Assembly (NCBI GenBank): GCA_016748015.1
Contig: JAAOMT010000420.1
Coordinates: 226,602-290,601, forward strand
Direction: 5' to 3'
Length of the DNA stretch: 64,000 nucleotides
Origin: Geosiphon pyriformis
Lineage: Eukaryota; Glomeromycota; Glomeromycetes; Archaeosporales; Geosiphonaceae
Below the pieces are notes generated by a model, which saw only the letters and a program-made list of their open reading frames with translations, was not told the origin of the DNA and did not search any database. Made by a program: the position numbers and the translations under genes. Below, piece after piece: positions 12,851-23,996 of this stretch. How positions within the stretch are numbered: the first letter of the stretch is position 1; every line of letters starts with the position of its first letter.

Positions 12851-12868
12851 TGGTGTTCTCCCACGGAA
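12851..12868 (+). other. Primer-binding site of element B
   Basis: TGGTGTTCTCCCACGGAA starts 2 nt after the LTR end, as in copy C apart from one transition. TGG would pair with a tRNA 3' CCA. The primer tRNA is not identified. Confidence 0.65.
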
Positions 12869-12893
12869 ATAACACAGCAACAACAAATTCAAA

Positions 12894-15800
12894 GTGGTGA
12901 TTACACCAGACACAACAACTCTAGAGTATTACCAGTCAATTTACATTCACTACAAGCAAAGATTCAACATTCTAGACAGAATTGAAGTTGTCAAAAAATC
13001 AGTATACCAATACATTAAAAACCACATCAACAATTATCTTTTTGAAAACTACAACATTTCAGAAGTTAGAAACAACCTCTACAATAATTTAGTGTACTAT
13101 TCGCAATTGGGAACAGAAAACCTGAACAGTGAAACACTTGCTACCTACTTTCAAGAACTTAATTTTAACATTATTGAATATTGTGAAGAAAAATATCCAG
13201 TACACTCTAAATACTCTTTTGACTTTGAATCAAAGACAAAAACAAGCAACAAAGGCAAACAAAGATTGAAGCAATACTCAAGAACCACTCCAAACACTCC
13301 AACACTACAAAAGACAACTGCCAAACACTTGCAAACACCTGAACAAGGAACCAGTTTAAAACTTCCACTTACTATCACACCTTTTCTAGCTTTACTTGCA
13401 CAAGCACAAACATCTAATTCACCCTTAAATTGATTTACAAAACCAGAAGATTTTACATTACTTAGAAGTCCTATCAGACAGCAAGAATCTCTTCAAACTA
13501 GTTCCAATCTTCTTGACTTTCTAGCTGAAAATCGAAGTAAATACTTTGAGACAGCAGTGAATGAAAAAAATGACTCTAAAATATCTGAAGAAGAATCAAT
13601 AGACAGTGAAAATGAAGAAGATAAAATGACAACATATATCACAAAAATCCCTGAATTTAATGGAGAAAACATTGAGACCAGTCCCCAAGAATGGCTCAAC
13701 CAAGTTACTAAAGCTGGAGATACAAATGGATAGAATGCTGCCAGAATGTTAAGAACAATTCCCTACTTTCTCAAAAAAACAACAGGCAAATGGTTCAAAA
13801 ACTTGACCACCCTTTTTAATGACTGGACAGCTTTCAAAACTGCCTTCTTAGAACAATTCACTGATAACAATACTTCAATCACACTTTGAAATTGTTTTTG
13901 CAATATCAAACAAGAACCCTCCAAATCTGTTATGACTTATATTGGAAAATTCAACAAACTCCTCAGATGAATTTGCCAACTTGAAACTAATGATTATTAT
14001 TCTGATGCTCAAATCTTGGATTAATTTATCGCTGGTTTAAAGGATAAACTGATTAAAAAGGTTTGCCCACATGCTCTAGAAGATTTAAACTCTGCCATTC
14101 AGCATGCAAAAAGATATGAAATGGCCATAGAAGAAGCCAATTGTACAAAACTTGTGAACTTAGCCATTGAAGAAACCAGCTCAGCAGCTGAGGAGAAAAT
14201 TGACCAACTCACAAAAAAAGTCAAAAACTATTTCACCAACCAACAACAACAGCAATCCCAAAGATATCAATCATCCCAAAGACGAAATCAAAACAACTTC
14301 ACATCATCCTCTAATAACCAGCCTCAGAATTGCCATTACTTTAGAATTCCTGGCTACTAGAAAAGAGATTGCAGAAAGCTACAACGAGATCAACAAAACA
14401 GAAGTAATCAATGTTATCCTTCGTCACAACAATCTTATTACCAACCACCACCACCACCAGCTTACTATCCACCAAGACCCCAATATCAAAATAACTATTA
14501 TCAGCCTGCTCCACAGCCAATTCAACAGCAATACCAACAACCACCCACACAACATTATCAAATACCTGCTCAAAGATTGATTACACAAAACCAATTCACA
14601 CCACAAAACTAATACCAAGTAAACAACAATAGAATTAGTTCGAACAACCAATTGGTTCCCTGAAATTCTATTTAACCAAGACCCAACCACTATCACACTC
14701 AATCCAGTTATTTAACAATGCCAGAAGAACAGAATTTTCACCATACTGCACTCTTAGAAGGTAGAGCTGCAGCACAACAACAAAATTCTTCTCATAACCA
14801 CACTACTATTCCACCAGCCAGAATTGCTGAAAACACCAATCTCTCTAATATCTTTCTTTTCGAGTTCGAAACCAATGAATTACCATTTTTATTCAGCAAT
14901 GCAGCCACCAATGAACAAAAAACAATCACTGCTATGTACACTGAAGCAGAAGTTGAAGAAAAGGCAATTCGTTTGATCCTAGACAATAGATCCACCAGAA
15001 GCATCATTACCTATCAGTTGATGCAACAGTTAAAGAGAAATGTTGACCGACCAGCTCAGACAGTAATCATCACTGCTAATGGCATGAAAAAGACTTCAGT
15101 AGGAGAAATTGACAATTTTCCATTTACTCTTGATGGAATTACTATTCCAGTCAAAGTTCTTGTAATGAACGCTCTTCAGTATCAAGCCCTTGTCAGAAAT
15201 GACTGGCTTCAAAAAGCCAATGCAAAATTAGACTGGGAAACCCAATAACTACAAATCTCTTACCAAGGACAACATGCCCGAGTATCTGCCACTTGTGGTA
15301 CATTCAACAAATACTCCAAAAAAGCCCTGGCTTTTGAATTTGAGCCAGAAGAAGAAAAACCAATAATCAAAACATTCATGGCTCTTGAGTCAACGTCCAA
15401 TTGGGCCGATGAAACTGAACAAGAACATTTTATCCCACACTCTGAACCCAAAACCCCTGAATGAAATATCCCCTACTCAAAGACTGAGCCAAGAAAACAA
15501 CGCCCCTATATTCCCCTTAAATGTAAAGACTGTCACAAGAAACTATCGTCAATGGGAGCTTGTATTTTACCTGAGGAAAAATATGAAAGTCACACCTGCT
15601 ACTATTGCAAGGCCTGCCATCGAGAATAATGAGGCCACTTGATCAAAAGAAGTGGAAAATAGGATGGAACACTCTGTTTTACTTGTGGAAAACAGCTTCT
15701 TGATGAATGTAACTGGATTGATGTTGCATTTAGAGGAGGAGTCTGTGATCAAACTTGTCAATATGCTCTTTCTATTGCAGAAAAAGTAAAATGTGGAACA

Positions 15801-18800
15801 TCTTTCAATGCTGCATACAACAGCGCTCTCAGCAAACTCTATTACTACTCCCATGACGCCGAAATGATCTATGAACTTGCCATGGTTTTAATTAATGGAG
15901 AAACCAAAGAAAATGTCCTTCAAATGAAGGAAACTGAATACATTGAATATATCTTGGAATTAGCTGGATTCAATTATGAAGATGAAGTAGAAGTGTACCA
16001 CCAAATCGCAAGTCACACCTACCTGACCCAAGAAGCTCAAATTCAATAATTAGAACAAATAAACATTAAATTATGTGAGGAATGTATAATGCCGTGTGAC
16101 AAACAATGATGTTCTGAATGCTATGCTCTTAGCATTCCATTACCCAGCAAAAGTAACAAATACAAAATTGAGTTTGGAGAACCTGAAGCAACAGAAAAAA
16201 TTGAAGTAACACCTATTTATCTCATCAAAAATCAGTCTGCCTTACAACTCAAATACTTCAACAACAACGGACAAGGAATAAAACCTGAAAAAACACATGA
16301 AATTGATGCTGAATATGACCTAAGATATCCAGACAAAGATACTCTTGTTCTCAAACCCAAATCTCTCACAAAAATCAACCTCAAAATTCTCTCGAAATCC
16401 TGTCAGGAGCAATGGTTCAAATTGCCTCCCAGTTCTCTCTGGCAAGCAAAGGAATCAATATCAGAGGAGGAATAATTAATGCTGAATATACTGGTGACAT
16501 AACAGTAATACTCCAAAATGAAACCGATAAACCTTTCAAAATTGAACATTCTGAAAAAATTGCCCAAGCTATCTATTTACCCTTAATTAATATTTCGGGC
16601 TTACAGTTAGTCAATCAAAGAGAACAATTGGAAAAAAGCAAAAGAGGAACACAAGATTTTGGTTCAACTGGACAATTCACAGTTCCAGTAAACATAGCTC
16701 TTAATGAACAAAGTGAATCTTACCAGATTCTACAACTTCCACAACCAATTACTATTTCATCTTTTGGAGAACACCCCAAAATTTACACTTGTGAAAAGCT
16801 AACAACCACCCAACAAATTTTTAAGTCCAATGAATAAATCTGCTTGAAACATAATATCTCAATTCCAAATATCTACATCCCAAAAAGAACAAAGAAAGTC
16901 CGAGTTACTTTTTACAACTCCAATAATTACCCCATAGTTTTATTAAATAACTTAGAAATTGGAGTTATTCACAGTAATATCTTTCAACAAAAATTACCCC
17001 AAACAATTCCTGATTTCTCTGAAATTATTGGACATTCACTACCAAAAATCAATCCAAACCTCAGCTCTAAAAACTACCATGTTGTCATGGAAAAACTATC
17101 TCAAATCAACATGGGACAACTTGAACCATAACAACAGAGCCAGCTCAAAGAGCTAATTGCAGAATTTGCCGATATCTTTGCCAAAAACAACAATGACATA
17201 GGAAGAACCGATTTGGTTCAACACCAAATCTATATAGGAGATGCCAAACCAAGGCAACAGCAAGCCTACCAAGTTGCTTCAGAAAGTCACCAATTTATCC
17301 ACAAAGAAGTGCAACGGATGCTCAACAATGGGCTTATTCAACCATCAATAAGTCTATGGGCTTCACCTGTGGTCTTAGTTAAAAAGAAAAATGGAAAAAT
17401 ACAATTTTGTGTTGATTATTGACAACTCAACAGTGTTACCATTGGAGATGCCTACTCTTTTCCCCAAATTGATGACATGCTAGATGCTTTTGGGAAGTCC
17501 AAATACTTTTCGACATTAGATTTAGAGAGTAGATACTAGCAAGTTGCCATGAATTCCAAAGATCGCTCTAAAACAGCATTCACCACTCAAAGAGAAAATT
17601 ATGAATTCAATATAATGCCTTTCGGATTATGCAATGCACCAGCAACATTTCAAAGACTTATGAACATTGTTTACAAAGGCCTCCTTTGAAAGTTAGTAGT
17701 TGTTTATCTTGACAATACTGATGTTTATTTTCCATCATTCGAATTACACTTAAAACACCTGCGAGAAGTTTTTCAATAATTATGAAAAGCAGAACTGAAA
17801 CTCAACATTGAAAAATACTACTTTGGAAAAACAAGCTTGGTCTTTCTTGGTCATATCATTAGTAAAGATGGAATCAAACCAGACCCTGGAAAAATCAGCA
17901 CTGTCAAAAACTTCAAAACTTCTCAAAACACTACAGAACTAAGAGGATTCATAGAGTTAGCCTTCTACTATCAGAAGTTTATCAAAAAATTCTTAGAAAT
18001 CGCAAAACCTCTCAACCAGCTTACCACCAAAAATGTTAAATACAAATAGACTGCTGAACACCAAAATGCATTTGAAATCCTCAAAGAAAAACTAATGACA
18101 GCTCCAATTCTTGCCTACCCAGATTTCAGCAACCAATTTTGGTTAGCAACAAATGCCTCTTATACTGTCTTTGGTGCTATCCTATCACAGTTAGATGACA
18201 ATAGAAATAAGCGAGTAATTGTTTATGCTAGCAGAACATTGAAACCAGCTGAAAAAAACTACTCTGCAATAGAATTAGAAACTGCAGCAGTAATCTGGGC
18301 CCTACATCACTTCAACCTTTACCTCAGACCCAAAAAATTTAATATTATCACTGATAATATTGGACTCAAATGGCTTCAGAACAAAAACACTCAGCTGAAT
18401 ACAAAACAAACCTGATAGACAGGATTTTTAGCCAACTACTGATATATTGTACACCACAAACCAGGAAAACTCCATACCAATATTAATTGTCTCTCAAGAA
18501 TGAGGCAAGATTAGAATACAAAACCAACACCCATTTAAATTAATAACAAAACAACAAACAATGAACCCCGAAAACTACAACAATCTTAAACAATATTTGG
18601 AGACATTAACAATCCCAACAGATTGGTCCTCAGATAAAAAACATCAGTTACAACAACAAGCCAAATAATACTTCTTACACAATAACATAATTTATTATCG
18701 AAACTTCAGAAACCCAAACAATCCACTCAAATTAATACAAGAACATGAAAAAAAAACCATTTTATATAACATGCACTCAGACTTTTCATCAGCACACCTA

Positions 18801-19942
18801 GGAAAAGACAGCACCACCCAGAGAACACTAGAATATTACTTTTGGCCTCAAATGAGAAAAGACATTCATGAATACATTAAGTCTTATGATAGTTGTTAAA
18901 GAAGAGGAGGAACTCGCCCTACAGAACTTTTAAACCCAATCAAAGTTGAACAGTCTTTTGACCAAGTTGGTATCGATTTAGTCGGACCACTACCTATCAC
19001 AAACCAAGGAAACCATTATATTGCAGTAGCTGTAGACTATCTCACCAAATGGCCTGAAACCAGAGCCATTTAACAAGCAGATGCGAAATCAGTAGCAAAC
19101 TTCATCTATGAAGACATTATTTGTAGACATGGATGCCCAATAAAACTTTTATTTAATCAAGGAACACATTTCGTGAACAATTTAATCCAGGAAATTTGTG
19201 GACGATTTAATGTCAAGAGACCATTATCTTTGCCCTATCATCCACAAACAAATAGACTTGTAAAATGTTTCAACAGAACATTGTGTGAATCATTAGCCAA
19301 AGTCTCAACTGATTTTGAGCAAGAATGAGATCTCTTTATTCCATCAGTGTTACTAGCATATAGAACACTAAAACAAGATACCACAAAACACACACTATTT
19401 GATTTAATCTATGAAAGAACAGCAACGTTACCAATTAGTTTCACAATGGAAACATATCCAGTACAACCAATTAATAAAGACAACTTTTAGAAAACACTAC
19501 AATAAAGAGCCTATACTCTGCTTAGCACGTTGGAAAGAAAACAATAAATAGCAGTCATATTAAACACTCCCAAGCTCAACAAAAAGAATGGCATGACAAC
19601 AAATTGCCTTCAGTTACCAATGAATTTAAAATCAGAAACAAAGTTCTCTTACACAGAACTAAAGCTGAAAAACAATGGAATGGAAAATTTGAAAATAAAT
19701 AGGATAGACCATTCTTTATCCATGAAGTCCTAGGCAACAGGTCATACAAGCTAAGACTTGATAACAAAATCCTAGCAAAAGTTGCACATAGAGATCGTTT
19801 GAAACACTATAATTCCAGACACAATCCTGAACTATTAATTTCACAAATTAGTACACATTTCTCTTTAATCAATCCTGAAGATATTTCCTGAAATCTAGAA
19901 CCAATAGTTGTCATTGAACAATCTCTCAACTTGAACACTTAA
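12894..19942 (+). pseudogene. gag-pol polyprotein of element B, broken
   Basis: Domains in order are Gag with a retrotransposon-gag core (about 13680-14010); a CCHC knuckle near 14330 with its second Cys read as Phe and its His as Tyr; protease near 14976 (DNR where DSG is expected); the Cys-rich domain (about 15514-15790); dUTPase (about 16230-16680; catalytic Asp of motif 3 replaced by Asn); RT (about 17300-17770; catalytic YLDD reads YLDN); RNase H (about 18095-18500); and integrase (about 18660-19490). Most stops fall where sister copies have CAA, CGA or TGG. A one-base loss near 16390 shifts the frame. The first codon in the usual Gag frame is GTG, with no in-frame ATG nearby. Confidence 0.92.
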
Positions 19943-20064
19943 TTTAAATTTATTATTATAGTTATCTCCTTATAATTTAGAAACAATCTCACAAAAACAA
20001 AGCAAAAATAACATAAAAACCTATACACCAAAAATAATTTTCTTTTATTTTCAAATCTCTTATA

Positions 20065-20786
20065 ATGACTATTTCTTAAAACATTCAACAATTATCCCAA
20101 AAACTAATGTTAGCTTTAAAAACAATACCCAAATTATCTATTACTGTTACTGGAAACCACATTAATTATACCCAAACAGAAGTAGTTACAAATTTAGCCC
20201 CAAATTTACGAAAATATCACCCATATAAAAAGAACACAAGAAGTTATTCTGGAATTTACTTGCCAGAACTTTTAAAGCTTGCTTTAAGAGAAAACTTAAT
20301 ACTCACTCCTATTAGTATTTCACTAAATGCTACTATTCAACAAAAAACTTCAACTGTGTCTTAATGAAGAAAACTATGACTATACTCCAATATATAGATA
20401 TTTCTACATTAAAAAAACACTTCACAAACAAAAACAGAAGCTTATAGCAGCAAACCTCACAAAAAAAACTATTTGGAAACAACTCCACAACGAATTCAAG
20501 ACAACAGCTGGACCCTACAAACAGTCGTTATAAACTAAGAGCTGCTCTTAGACTTTATGACCTATTCCACATCTGTAAAAACGTACTACAAAACCCAATT
20601 TTTCAACCTTTGAAGATTCAATACATTGGAAAGCTCACAGAACTGAAATTTCAACAATTTTCAGACCAAATTTCTTTAATAATTTTGGATTATTATCTGG
20701 AAATAACAGACAGTACTTGGATTTCAATGGAGCTTAGTCTTGAGGAGAAAGTTATGTTACCAGATGAAATTAGAGATATTGTTTAG
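20065..20786 (+). pseudogene. Accessory ORF ('ORF3') of element B, degenerate
   Basis: ATG 20065 begins the same product as in A and C. A TAA replaces codon 5, and an extra A in an A-run near 20340 shifts the frame. The rest stays alignable to the TAG at 20784-20786, inside the 3' LTR. The intact equivalent of the stop found in C near codon 49 is a Tyr codon here, so copies complement each other's lesions. No known domain is recognised. Confidence 0.68.
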
Positions 20787-21736
20787 CATAAAATTACCCT
20801 TATAAATCTTATCATTAATTAGCATATATTATTATTTCAAATTATTACTTATTACATTAGCAAAATGTCCGAAATTATCATTTAATTAATAACCCAATTT
20901 GTACATAACACAAATATAACCTAAGTGCAATGATCAATCATGCAATACCCCGAAATATGTAACATTCAAAAGTTTACCGAAATTTGTAGAAATTTGCCGA
21001 AATAATTAATAGTTCACTGAAATATCTAATAGTTCACAAAAATAACTTGTAGTTTGCTGAAATGTATCTTTAGTTCAGCAAAATTGTAGAAAAGAGCAAA
21101 GTTCAAGTTCATAGAATAATGTTACAATAAGTTGTATAAAAGAAGAGCTTCTCTTTTCAAGAAAATGTATCTTATTTTAGATTTATCACTTAGAACTATT
21201 CCTACACACACAAAAAGAAATAAATACCAAATAATTTGAAAAACCAAATTCTTTAATTATTGCACTTGGAAAATTCCCAAAACCCAACTAACATTTTGAA
21301 ATTGATTAGTTACCAATTTCAGTAAACTGTTAGTGACTCCAGGCCTGGATAGAAAACATTTCCCTTGACAGAATTCTATTTCTTTTACATTTCTTTTATT
21401 TTCTTTCTTTTATTTTCTTATTCTAATCATTAAAGTAGCCTACAGACAAGATTCTTGTAGAAGAGTTGACTTTCACAGCAAAGTAACTACACATTTTTAG
21501 TAAGCTTCCAGATGAGCAATTCTTGGGAAAGAGTTGACGTTTACTACAACATAACTACACAAAGCAACTGGTATGAAACTGGCTATTTCACTTATAAGCC
21601 CAGCAGTTCAAATTATAGGAGATAATTTGAAGATAAATTCAGTTATCGGAGGTTTAAACACTTCCCATAGTTGTGAATTAACAGCATTACAATAAACATA
21701 CAAGAGCTAAGAAGAGACCAAAAACTTCTGGTAACA
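20755..21736 (+). repeat. 3' LTR of element B
   Basis: 982 bp from TGTTACC to GGTAACA, the same length as the 5' LTR. The first 32 bases also encode the end of the accessory ORF. Confidence 0.94.
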
Positions 21737-22096
21737 ACGGCCCTGTGTAAAGGCTTTGTTTTTGGCGATTGGTATCACGAGTCTGTTTCTGTTTACAAAG
21801 ATTCTAAGGTGGCAGTGGTTAATGTTGTGAATTTTGTATGTGAGTTTTGTTTTGCATTTTGTGATAATATCTGGCTGGTCCGTGTAAAACACTGGGCTAT
21901 TATGAAGAAGAATAAGCTAATTCCACGTGATGGTTCCATTTCTGTCACTGTTTCTGGTTTTTCTACATGGCTTTCAGCTGGAGTGATTAGGTTGTTGGGT
22001 ATTGCTGATGCACTTGGCATCAGTTTTGGATATTGTAAGCATTATTTGTTTTATGCAGGTGTTGGTGACATAGCTTCTGTTTATATAAGTGCATAG
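21737..22096 (+). pseudogene. LINE 3' half, segment 3 (C-terminus)
   Basis: The frame continues the LINE after element B: (TA)LCKGFVFGDWYHESVSVYKD and onward to the stop at 22094-22096. The last 95 codons are open without a stop. This is the C-terminal part of the RNase H-bearing LINE protein, beyond the zinc finger. It is the best preserved part of this copy. An ATG at 21809 lies within it, but I do not think it is a separate gene. Confidence 0.8.
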
Positions 22097-22194
22097 TATT
22101 GTTCTGACTAGTCTGAGTGTTTGGTTATGTGTAGCAAAGACATGATTTGCACCTAATTTAGATCATTTGTATAATGTATAGCACTAGGTGGTGT

Positions 22195-22994
22195 TTGGAC
22201 TTCACTCATAAAACTTTAAAAAAAAATAAAAAAAAAATGTCTTACTTAAAAAATTATAGAACAATCTAGCTTTTAACTTAAAACTCTTCTTAATTAAGAG
22301 ATCTTATTAATGACAAACCTTAAAAGAAATAAAATTAAACTGTAAATAATAGTTAAAAATAGATTGCAAAATAGCTGAAACTAAATATAAAAACTATTTA
22401 TTCATGATAATTTTTTTTAAAATCATATTTGAAAAAAACTTGATGTCAAATCAAGTCTTGGCTAAACTAGACTTAGACATTTCATCAGTAAATAAAAAGA
22501 TTTTTAAATATATGTGCAGTATACCATTTTTGGCAATTAAAATAAGTAATTCACTAATGTTTAAAAAAACATTTTTAATTTTTTGGTTAATAAAAATAGC
22601 CACTGTTTTGTTATTGTTAATTAAAATATTATTAATCAAAAAAATTTACTGACAATATCTAATATATATTGTGTAAAAATCTAACTATTCTTAATTTAGA
22701 TAATATTATCAATAAAGACATCAGCTATAAAAAAAAAAGTCACTTTTTTTTTGGTTTTTACTTTTTCTGTTTTAGCCATAAATTTGGTATTAATTTGGTA
22801 TTTATATAAATGTTGTTGTCTTTTAATCTTATATAAAAAAAAGTCATAGAAGATTCTCCAAAGAAAAGAAGAGAATATCTTATAATAATCTAGTCTATTA
22901 TGTATTTAATATTTATTTATAAGACTAAAATCTATCATAATTCTATTTAATCTATTTTTATAAATACTGCTAAAAAAGCCAATAAATTTTTTAC
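22195..22994 (-). pseudogene. LINE (minus copy), segment 3: distal reverse transcriptase
   Basis: Read right to left, this continues the RT after element C: CKKFIGFFSSIYKNRLNRIM, then LWRIFYD and a decayed catalytic loop reading FIDN where FVDD is expected (about 22710). Then comes ININNNKTVAIFINQ (about 22630-22580) and a thumb-like region ending near 22200. Stops and indels are frequent and nearly all changes are toward A/T. The plus-strand 82-codon frame at 22404 is its antisense shadow. Confidence 0.75.
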
Positions 22995-23214
22995 ACATTG
23001 TTACCAGACAAATTTAGAGATATTATTTAGCATGAAATTATCTTATAATTTCTATCATTAATTAGCATATATTATCATTTCAAATGATCACTTATTACAT
23101 TAGCAAAAATGTCTGAAATTATCATTTAATTAATAACCCAAATTGTACACAACACAAATATAACCTAATTGCGATGATCAATCATGCAATACCCCGAACT
23201 ATGTAACATTCAAA

Positions 23215-23335
23215 AAGTTTGCCGAAATTTGTAGAAATTTGCCGAAATAATTGATAGTTCACTGAAATATCTAATAGTTCGCCGAAATAACTTATAGTTT
23301 GCCGAAATGTATCTTTAGTTTAGTGAAATTTTAGA
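23215..23335 (+). promoter_or_regulatory. Degenerate GCCGAAAT repeat cluster in LTR
   Basis: Six units of about 20-23 bp each contain a core close to AGTTYGCCGAAAT. The cluster lies 45-165 bp upstream of the LTR TATA box and is present in every LTR in the window. TTCGCCGAA is a 9-base palindrome. The position suggests an upstream activating or silencing array. The factor is unknown. Confidence 0.5.
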
Positions 23336-23379
23336 AAATAGCAAAGTTCAAGTTCATAGAATAGTGTTATGACAAGTTG

Positions 23380-23386
23380 TATAAAA
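23380..23386 (+). promoter_or_regulatory. Candidate LTR TATA box (element C)
   Basis: TATAAAA occurs at the same LTR offset as in copy B, just downstream of the GCCGAAAT cluster. Confidence 0.5.
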
Positions 23387-23978
23387 GAAAAGCTTCTCTC
23401 TTTGAGAAAATGTATCTACTTTAGATTTATCTCTTAAAACCGTTCATATATACACAAAAAGAAATAAATATCAAATAATTCGAAAAACCAAATTCTTTAA
23501 TTATTGTACTTGGAAAATTCCCAAAACCCAACTAACATTTCGAAATTGATTAGCTACCAATTTCAGTAAACTGTTAGTGACTCCAGGCCTGGATAGAAAA
23601 TGTTCCCTTGATAAGATCCTATTTCTTTTACACTTCTGTTATTTTTCTTTCTTTTCTTATTACAATCATTAGGGTAGCCTACAGACGAGATTCCTGTAGA
23701 AGAGTTGACTTTCACAGCAAAGTAACTACACATTTTTAGTGAGCTTCCAGACGAGCAATTTCTGGAAAAGAGTTGACGTTTACTACAATGTAACTACATA
23801 AAGTAACTAGCAAGAAATTGGCCATTCTACTCATAAGCCCAGCAAATTCAAATTATAGGAGATAATTTGAAGATAAATTCAGTTACTGGAGGTTCAACCA
23901 CATCCAGAAAACGTGAATTCACAGCAAATAAGTATCAACAACATTACAGAAAAGAGACCAAAAACCTCCGGTAACATT

Positions 23979-23996
23979 TGGTGCTCTCCCACGGAA
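23979..23996 (+). other. Primer-binding site of element C
   Basis: TGGTGCTCTCCCACGGAA is separated from the LTR by TT. It is complementary to a tRNA end reading ...GTGGGAGAGCACCA. I could not match it to a specific tRNA from memory. Confidence 0.7.

Larger units (their letters stand above)
11867..21736 (+). mobile_element. Ty3/gypsy-like LTR retrotransposon copy B (complete, 9870 bp)
   Basis: Both LTRs are 982 bp (11867-12848 and 20755-21736), with a primer-binding site 2 nt inside the 5' LTR. Gag-pol spans 12894-19942 and the accessory ORF 20065-20786. It interrupts the plus-strand LINE between DVTVS and the LCKGFVFGDW block. The flanks are ATGA on the left and ACGG on the right. If the duplication was ACGG, the left copy has undergone two transitions. 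The reading region is one frame from Gag to the Cys-rich domain, then shifts at about 16390 before the dUTPase core. It carries many stops. Confidence 0.95.
22999..23976 (+). repeat. 5' LTR of element C
   Basis: 978 bp, TGTTACC to GGTAACA. By hand alignment it differs from the 3' LTR at about 42 positions, all but one being transitions. It includes six GAAAT-containing units at 23215-23335. Confidence 0.95.

Noticed and set aside
22404-22652. Plus-strand 82-codon hydrophobic frame
   Set aside because: It is antisense to the minus LINE RT (NNNKTVAIFINQ on the other strand).
23215-23335. Heat-shock elements in the LTR
   Set aside because: The spacing in TTCGCCGAA is three bases, not the two of nTTCnnGAAn.
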